59,176 nucleotides of DNA from Orenia metallireducens (lineage in GTDB: Bacteria; Bacillota; Halanaerobiia; Halobacteroidales; Halobacteroidaceae). Both the position numbers and the translations under genes were made by a program. Shown here in pieces: positions 55,273-59,176 of the stretch; within the stretch, counting starts at the first letter, position 1; every line of letters begins with the position of its first letter. The stretch covers positions 1 through 59,176 of the forward strand of contig NZ_PVNB01000025.1 in assembly GCF_003001995.1 (NCBI RefSeq), given 5' to 3'. The notes below the pieces were generated by a model that was not told the DNA's origin, did not search any database, and saw only the letters and a list, made by a program, of their open reading frames with translations.

Positions 55273-55854
55273 TTATTTTTCAACTAGCCTAAAAGCACGA
55301 TAATAATTATCGTCTTTAAATTCACCAAACAACTTTAAAGTAGCCCCATCATAAACACCTGGAAAGAACATTACTACAGGAACTTCATCCAAAGCAGCAT
55401 GAAGATTATTTAATACAGTATGAGATCTAATTATAGGCCATGCCTTCCCTATTCCAGTTAAAAAGACAATGTGATTACCTTTGACTCTCTCTGTAATATA
55501 CTTTACTAGCAAATTATTATCATCCAATAATCTAAGTGTTCTCTTAGTTCCTTTTAATACTCGATCACTTCCTCCTCGTTTTTCCATTTTAATGGTTTTT
55601 TCTAAATATCCTTTATCTTTTAATATATTTAACATTATTTGATATAAATCAAACTCAATTATTTTAATCTTTAAATTACTATTGTTAATTTTATCTTTAA
55701 CAAATTTTATATGTTCCCTTACCAACAATTCATCTTTAGGTTCATAATCAAAAACATAATACCCAATCTCATTACCTAAACCTCTACCTTCTATAAAACT
55801 ATCTTCCTTTATTTTTCGTAATATTTGATCTAATCTTTCACGAATATTACTCAT
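55273..55854 (-). CDS. brxB: BREX protein BrxB (DUF1788)
   Basis: A 193-residue protein of the DUF1788 family. Seen: EGRGLGNEIGYYVFDYEPKD, FLTGIGKAWPIIRSHTVLNN and VVMFFPGVYDG, all conserved in BrxB. It has no known catalytic motif. It sits between brxA and brxC, as in BREX type 1. RBS GAGGTAAAG before ATG 55854. Confidence 0.9.
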   Translation of the reverse strand: MSNIRERLDQILRKIKEDSFIEGRGLGNEIGYYVFDYEPKDELLVREHIKFVKDKINNSNLKIKIIEFDLYQIMLNILKDKGYLEKTIKMEKRGGSDRVLKGTKRTLRLLDDNNLLVKYITERVKGNHIVFLTGIGKAWPIIRSHTVLNNLHAALDEVPVVMFFPGVYDGATLKLFGEFKDDNYYRAFRLVEK

Positions 55855-55901
55855 CTTTACCTCCGTTTTTTTATATTTTCCCTTTATCTATTATCTACTT
55901 T

Positions 55902-56504
55902 TCACCCAAGCATTGCTTCAAGATATTCTGCTTCATTCTTATCTATGAGATGTTGCTTTAAGCTTTGATTAATAATTGGCCTAACAATCTCACGTTTATC
56001 TTGCTCTTTAATAAAACCAGCTTCAAACAATATCCTAATAAAAACTTGTTTTAATTTATAATAAGTATATTCCTTCCATCCTGCTACTCTTTCACTCTGT
56101 TCTGCCTTCTTCTCAAAGAAGATATTAAAATCCTTATCATGTAAATAAGGATCTTTTATCAAATATTTTTCTCTATATACTTCTTTCATAAACTCAAAAA
56201 AAAGCCTATCAGTTTTTAAAATTGAATATAAAGCTATTTGTTTACTATTATCAAGAGTACCATTTAGTAATTGATCAATTAAATAATCATCTAACACATT
56301 AATTCTTTTAATCGTGGCTCTAGAAATTGTTTTTCTCCTATTTAATGTATTGACCTGAAAAATATTATCTTCCACTGCTTGTCTTCTTATTTCTTTATCT
56401 GTTATATTTGAGTTTCTAACTTTTAATTTAGCAATTTTCTTTAATTCCAAATATAAAAAAGGAGTAGATTTAATTCCTGTGCTATACTTCTTTTTCTTCT
56501 TCAT
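55902..56504 (-). CDS. brxA: BREX protein BrxA (DUF1819)
   Basis: A 200-residue protein of the DUF1819 family, basic in its N-terminal half and with a NusB-like helical fold in known structures. Seen: STGIKSTPFLYLELKKIAKL, KTISRATIKRIN and LNGTLDNSKQIALYSI. First gene of the BREX operon; the promoter is probably at 56553-56581. RBS GAAGGAAGTGA before ATG 56504. In some systems it is not essential for defence. Confidence 0.9.
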   Translation of the reverse strand: MKKKKKYSTGIKSTPFLYLELKKIAKLKVRNSNITDKEIRRQAVEDNIFQVNTLNRRKTISRATIKRINVLDDYLIDQLLNGTLDNSKQIALYSILKTDRLFFEFMKEVYREKYLIKDPYLHDKDFNIFFEKKAEQSERVAGWKEYTYYKLKQVFIRILFEAGFIKEQDKREIVRPIINQSLKQHLIDKNEAEYLEAMLG

Positions 56505-56552
56505 CTATTTCTTCACTTCCTTCTAAATTTAATATTTCATGGCCACATTATC

Positions 56553-56581
56553 ATAATATATAACTTATACACAACCTCCAA
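56553..56581 (-). promoter_or_regulatory. Candidate promoter of the BREX operon
   Basis: On the minus strand TTGGAG and TATTAT are separated by 17 bp and lie 49-77 bases upstream of the brxA start. It is the best sigma-A-like match in the gap between brxA and the prophage terminator at 56709. Confidence 0.5.
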
Positions 56582-56708
56582 TAATCCTTTAAATATCAAG
56601 CATTAAATCAACTTTAATATTTTAATTATATCTTTTATACTTTGCAGCAAATCAACCATTTATACTCCTAAATCCAGTATTCTAACTTTTTAAATAAGAG
56701 CAAAAAAT

Positions 56709-56743
56709 AAAAAAACACCTCCCAAGGATTTGTCCTCAGGAGG
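56709..56743 (-). terminator. Rho-independent terminator of the prophage lysis genes
   Basis: CCTCCTGAGGA-CAAA-TCCTTGGGAGG on the minus strand forms a strong stem followed by GTTTTTTT. It separates the prophage remnant from the BREX operon. Confidence 0.9.
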
Positions 56744-56749
56744 CCATCA

Positions 56750-57124
56750 TCAAAACTCACCACCATATTTAATCTTATACTCTCCTTTATCAAACTCCAA
56801 CTTCACCCCCTCTTCCTTCTTCACCTTAGCCTTCAACCTATTCTCAACCTTCTTCTCATCCTCACTATTAACCTTATAACCAGCCTCCTCTAACTCACTT
56901 AACACTTTATCTAACAAATCATTAATGCTATTCAACGAATCCTTTCCAGAAAATTCGAATAGAATACCATCAATCACATCATCAACCTCAGCCAAAATAA
57001 AAGTTCCTGTCCTAAGATAAGGATCTAAGCCTGGTTTCCACTTCCTCAATCCTATAATCAATACACTCAATAACGATAACCATCCTATTAATTTACTTGC
57101 CAGTTCAAGAATAATTTCTTGCAT
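56750..57124 (-). CDS. Phage-associated protein with one membrane helix (124 aa)
   Basis: An N-terminal membrane helix (LASKLIGWLSLLSVLIIGL) is followed by an acidic and basic helical region and a Lys/Glu-rich tail (KKEEGVKLEFDKGEYKIKYG). It lies just after the amidase gene on the same strand and before a terminator. It may be a lysis-associated or holin-like accessory protein; no family recognised. It starts ATG 57124 with GGAGG upstream. Confidence 0.55.
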   Translation of the reverse strand: MQEIILELASKLIGWLSLLSVLIIGLRKWKPGLDPYLRTGTFILAEVDDVIDGILFEFSGKDSLNSINDLLDKVLSELEEAGYKVNSEDEKKVENRLKAKVKKEEGVKLEFDKGEYKIKYGGEF

Positions 57125-57167
57125 TTTAAACCTCCATATTCTTTGGTAAAATTGATAACCATTCGCC

Positions 57168-57686
57168 TTATCCCTTATCCTCTATCCCTTGCACTACCGC
57201 CAAAGCTATCTTTAGCTGATAATCTGCTGAATTAAGCAGTTTCTCTTCATAAGAATTAGTTATAAACCCCACCTCAACTAGCACCGCAGGACACTTAGTT
57301 TTCTTCAAAACATATAAATCATTATTATCCTTAACAAGTCTATCTACACTATTAGTCACCTTAACCAAACTTCTATGAATTGATTGAGCCAATAGCCTCC
57401 CCTGCTTACTACCAACATAATAAAAAGTCTCAATCCCTTGAGCTGATTTATTAGGAGCACCATTACAGTGGATAGAAATAAATAAGTCTTCCTTACTAGA
57501 CTCAACCCTCTCAGCCCAGATTGGAAGACAATCATTATCCCTTGTTAACTTAACCTTATATCCCAGATATTCTAATAAAAATCCAATTAACTTAGCCAAC
57601 TTCAAATTAATATCCTTCTCACAAGAAAACTCACCAACAGCACCAGCATCTTTGCCTCCATGCCCCGGGTCTATAATAATTTTCAT
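57168..57686 (-). CDS. N-acetylmuramoyl-L-alanine amidase (phage endolysin)
   Basis: A 172-residue Amidase_3 enzyme that cuts the bond between muramic acid and the stem peptide. Zinc and catalytic residues are seen in IIIDPGHGGKDAGAVG (His), FSCEKDINL (Glu), ISIHCNGAPN (His) and VLVEVGFITN (Glu). The start ATG 57686 follows AGGAGGCGG. There is no signal peptide, so it would leave through the holin encoded upstream. Part of the prophage lysis cassette. Confidence 0.93.
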   Translation of the reverse strand: MKIIIDPGHGGKDAGAVGEFSCEKDINLKLAKLIGFLLEYLGYKVKLTRDNDCLPIWAERVESSKEDLFISIHCNGAPNKSAQGIETFYYVGSKQGRLLAQSIHRSLVKVTNSVDRLVKDNNDLYVLKKTKCPAVLVEVGFITNSYEEKLLNSADYQLKIALAVVQGIEDKG

Positions 57687-57810
57687 TTTTCCGCCTCCTA
57701 TATGCATTTAGTAAATTAATAATACAAATTTCAAAATAATTTCTCACCATAAATCTAACTAATCTTCATTAATTATTTAAAAATCATTTAAGATAGTAAA
57801 TTAATCTTTT

Positions 57811-57860
57811 GATTTTATTCGTGTTCCATCTGTGTTAATTCGTGGCTAAAATAATCTTTT
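57811..57860. repeat. Intergenic repeat with ATTCGTG units
   Basis: The segment contains TTATTCGTGTTCC and GTGTTAATTCGTGGC, near-repeats of an ATTCGTG/GTGTTAATTCGTGG unit that I remember from intergenic regions of many unrelated bacteria. It lies between holin and amidase. No gene here. Confidence 0.4.
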
Positions 57861-57881
57861 AAATTTAAATTTGATTATATC

Positions 57882-58286
57882 TTATTCTTTATTCCTGAGT
57901 TGTTTTAAGGCTTTTCTCAATGAATCAGGAATCAGCACTCCAGCCTCGCCCAAATTCTCCAAAGCACTAATTCCCTCCTTAGAGATATAAAACCAAATTG
58001 CCATCTGCCTAACCATTCCTCCGCTCCCTAACACCTGGTCCACCAAATGGGCTATAGCCACAGTAAAAAATAACCCTACTTTACGAGCTATTCCCTCTCT
58101 ACCAATATCACTATCCAACTCCTTAAGCATATAAGCAGATAACAATCCAGTAATATAATCAATTATCACCATCCATGCTAAAACCTCTAAACTTTTATCA
58201 TAACCACCGACTCCATAGCAGATAAAACCACCTACTAACCCTATAAGATAATGAAGATAATTCAATACCCTTTCAAAAACAATCAC
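57882..58286 (-). CDS. Phage holin (phage_holin_4 type)
   Basis: A 134-residue membrane protein with about three helices (LIGLVGGFICYGVGG; VLAWMVIIDYITGLLSAYM; GLFFTVAIAHLVDQVLG) and a conserved FYISKEGISALENLGEAGV segment found in toxin-secretion/phage lysis holins. It permeabilises the membrane for the amidase encoded downstream. The start GTG 58286 has a weak ribosome-binding site; TTG 58265 is an alternative. Confidence 0.9.
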   Translation of the reverse strand: MIVFERVLNYLHYLIGLVGGFICYGVGGYDKSLEVLAWMVIIDYITGLLSAYMLKELDSDIGREGIARKVGLFFTVAIAHLVDQVLGSGGMVRQMAIWFYISKEGISALENLGEAGVLIPDSLRKALKQLRNKE

Positions 58287-58527
58287 CCCTTTAAAAACCA
58301 GAGGATAAGGAATAGAGGAGATAGGAAAAATTCGTTTAAGTATTTTTCCATCACGAAGAGTCTAAAGGACTTGAAGGTAGAGGATAGTCAAAACCATTAG
58401 AGCCTTTATCCTTAAAATCATCTAAATTTTCCTGCGTTATCTACCTTATCTTTTATTTGTATAAATTAATATCTTAAAATTTCTTGACTTTGACCTTCGC
58501 TATCCTCTGTCCTCTATACTCTATCCT

Positions 58528-59043
58528 CTAATACATTATTGTTTTATAGCTGTTCAACAACTCTTTAAACCCCTCTGGTACTGCTGCTATTTCACTCCGA
58601 TTCTTATACCAATAAGCAACCAACAATTTAATTACCTGCCGAATATCCTCAGGAACATCCTCTGCATTATCTCCATAACCACTCTTATATTCAACATATA
58701 TATAATCAGCAGGTAAATTTTCAGCCTCAACCTTAAAACCTAACAACTGATAATTAGCAACCTCCCAGATAACCTCTGCTCCATTCTCTAGATACTTAGC
58801 CTCACTAATCTCCTGTACAGGTCGCTTAAGTAGAACCAATGGTAGCTTAGGTTTGAAAAATAACTGCCTCCAACTTTGTGTAATCAATGACCTTCCAGTT
58901 ATATTTTCAACTGCTTTAGTAGCTGCTTTAATATATGAATCAAGTAAACTATCTTCATCATTATTATCAATCTGTAAATGTTCCTTCACCTCAGCTACTG
59001 TTATGGGAGTAACTACAGAACCTGATATTAACTCTAAAGCCAT
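58528..59043 (-). CDS. Phage head-tail connector protein
   Basis: A 171-residue protein of the gp6-like/phiE125 gp8-type head-tail connector family. Seen: PITVAEVKEHLQIDNNDEDS, IKAATKAVENITGRSLITQ and VPEDIRQVIKLLVAYWYKNR. It joins the portal ring to the tail in the virion. In complete phages, tail genes follow; here the holin is next, 240 bp away. ATG 59043 with GGAGATAG upstream. Confidence 0.88.
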   Translation of the reverse strand: MALELISGSVVTPITVAEVKEHLQIDNNDEDSLLDSYIKAATKAVENITGRSLITQSWRQLFFKPKLPLVLLKRPVQEISEAKYLENGAEVIWEVANYQLLGFKVEAENLPADYIYVEYKSGYGDNAEDVPEDIRQVIKLLVAYWYKNRSEIAAVPEGFKELLNSYKTIMY

Positions 59044-59044
59044 A

Positions 59045-59176
59045 CTAATCTATCTCCTCTTTACTTATTAATTCAATCAACTCTTCTTTATCGATATTAG
59101 CTAAATCACTAATCTCTCTTTTTAAAAGTTCTTCACTAACTTCCTTAAGTAACTCATCTTTATTTAAACCACTATA
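59045..59176 (-). CDS. C-terminal part of a phage structural-region protein
   Basis: The last 43 codons of a frame entering from the right edge, ending KEEIDstop at 59045. It is helical and very rich in Glu, Lys and Leu (LKREISDLANIDKEELIELI), similar to the HeH/LEM-like or Rho-N-like tails of phage proteins encoded between capsid and connector. It nearly abuts the connector gene. Identity uncertain. Confidence 0.5.
   Translation of the reverse strand, partial: YSGLNKDELLKEVSEELLKREISDLANIDKEELIELISKEEID

Noticed and set aside
48008-56504. Reading the defence operon as a restriction-modification or DISARM system
   Set aside because: brxA (DUF1819), brxB (DUF1788), brxC and pglZ are specific to BREX, and no restriction subunit, helicase or DISARM drm genes are present.

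Overview
The window comes from a low-GC, anaerobe-like member of the Firmicutes. Several things point to the Halanaerobiales, most likely the Halobacteroidaceae (Orenia/Halobacteroides type): gram-positive gene order and strong AGGAGG ribosome-binding sites, a sporulation gene (spoVK), and a protein whose predicted C-terminal beta-barrel ends in Phe, as expected of a cell with an outer membrane. The assignment is inference; there is no rRNA gene in the window.

Layout. (1) 1-3740: right end of an integrated prophage or ICE, with an ImmR/ImmA-type repressor and protease, a divergent Cro-like gene, an array of 17-bp operators and a large serine integrase. (2) 3744-18000: host genes on the minus strand: a ferritin-like protein, an NMT1/THI5-like ABC importer, a TPR protein, pssA with a decayed psd beside it, an oligopeptide importer (oppABC-like), dapF, a Cys-type selO and a SWIM-domain protein. 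(3) 18000-27130: a block of Rhs/YD-repeat 3' fragments. Each carries a different C-terminal toxin-like domain, most are followed by a small, usually membrane-anchored, candidate immunity gene, and most units end in a long inverted-repeat terminator. No fragment has a convincing start codon or secretion signal, so this looks like a store of silent toxin tips. (4) 27200-44270: housekeeping genes: a PQQ-like propeller, ridA, a regulator split by a stop codon, a QueG-related Fe-S protein, hfq, a membrane protein/GTPase/spoVK cluster, miaA, mutL, an outer-membrane-type protein with an HExxH motif, mutS, a 43-residue zinc ribbon, a YetF-type protein, a ricF-like gene and miaB. (5) 44450-56504: a BREX type 1-like phage-defence operon, brxA-brxB-brxC-pglX-pglZ. 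The usual last gene, brxL, is absent; in its place, 27 bp after pglZ, is a DUF91/DUF5655-type protein with a PD-(D/E)XK nuclease signature. (6) 56700-59176: a prophage remnant in which a head-tail connector gene is followed directly by holin and amidase, with no tail genes.

The two most interesting systems are the BREX operon with a nuclease-like protein where the Lon-like BrxL should be, and the Rhs cassette array, in which the breakpoints, core-end alleles and terminators of the modules can be seen directly. Smaller points are the psd pseudogene next to an intact pssA, the HExxH/beta-barrel protein between mutS and mutL, and the operator array, one site of which exactly fills the spacer of a consensus promoter.
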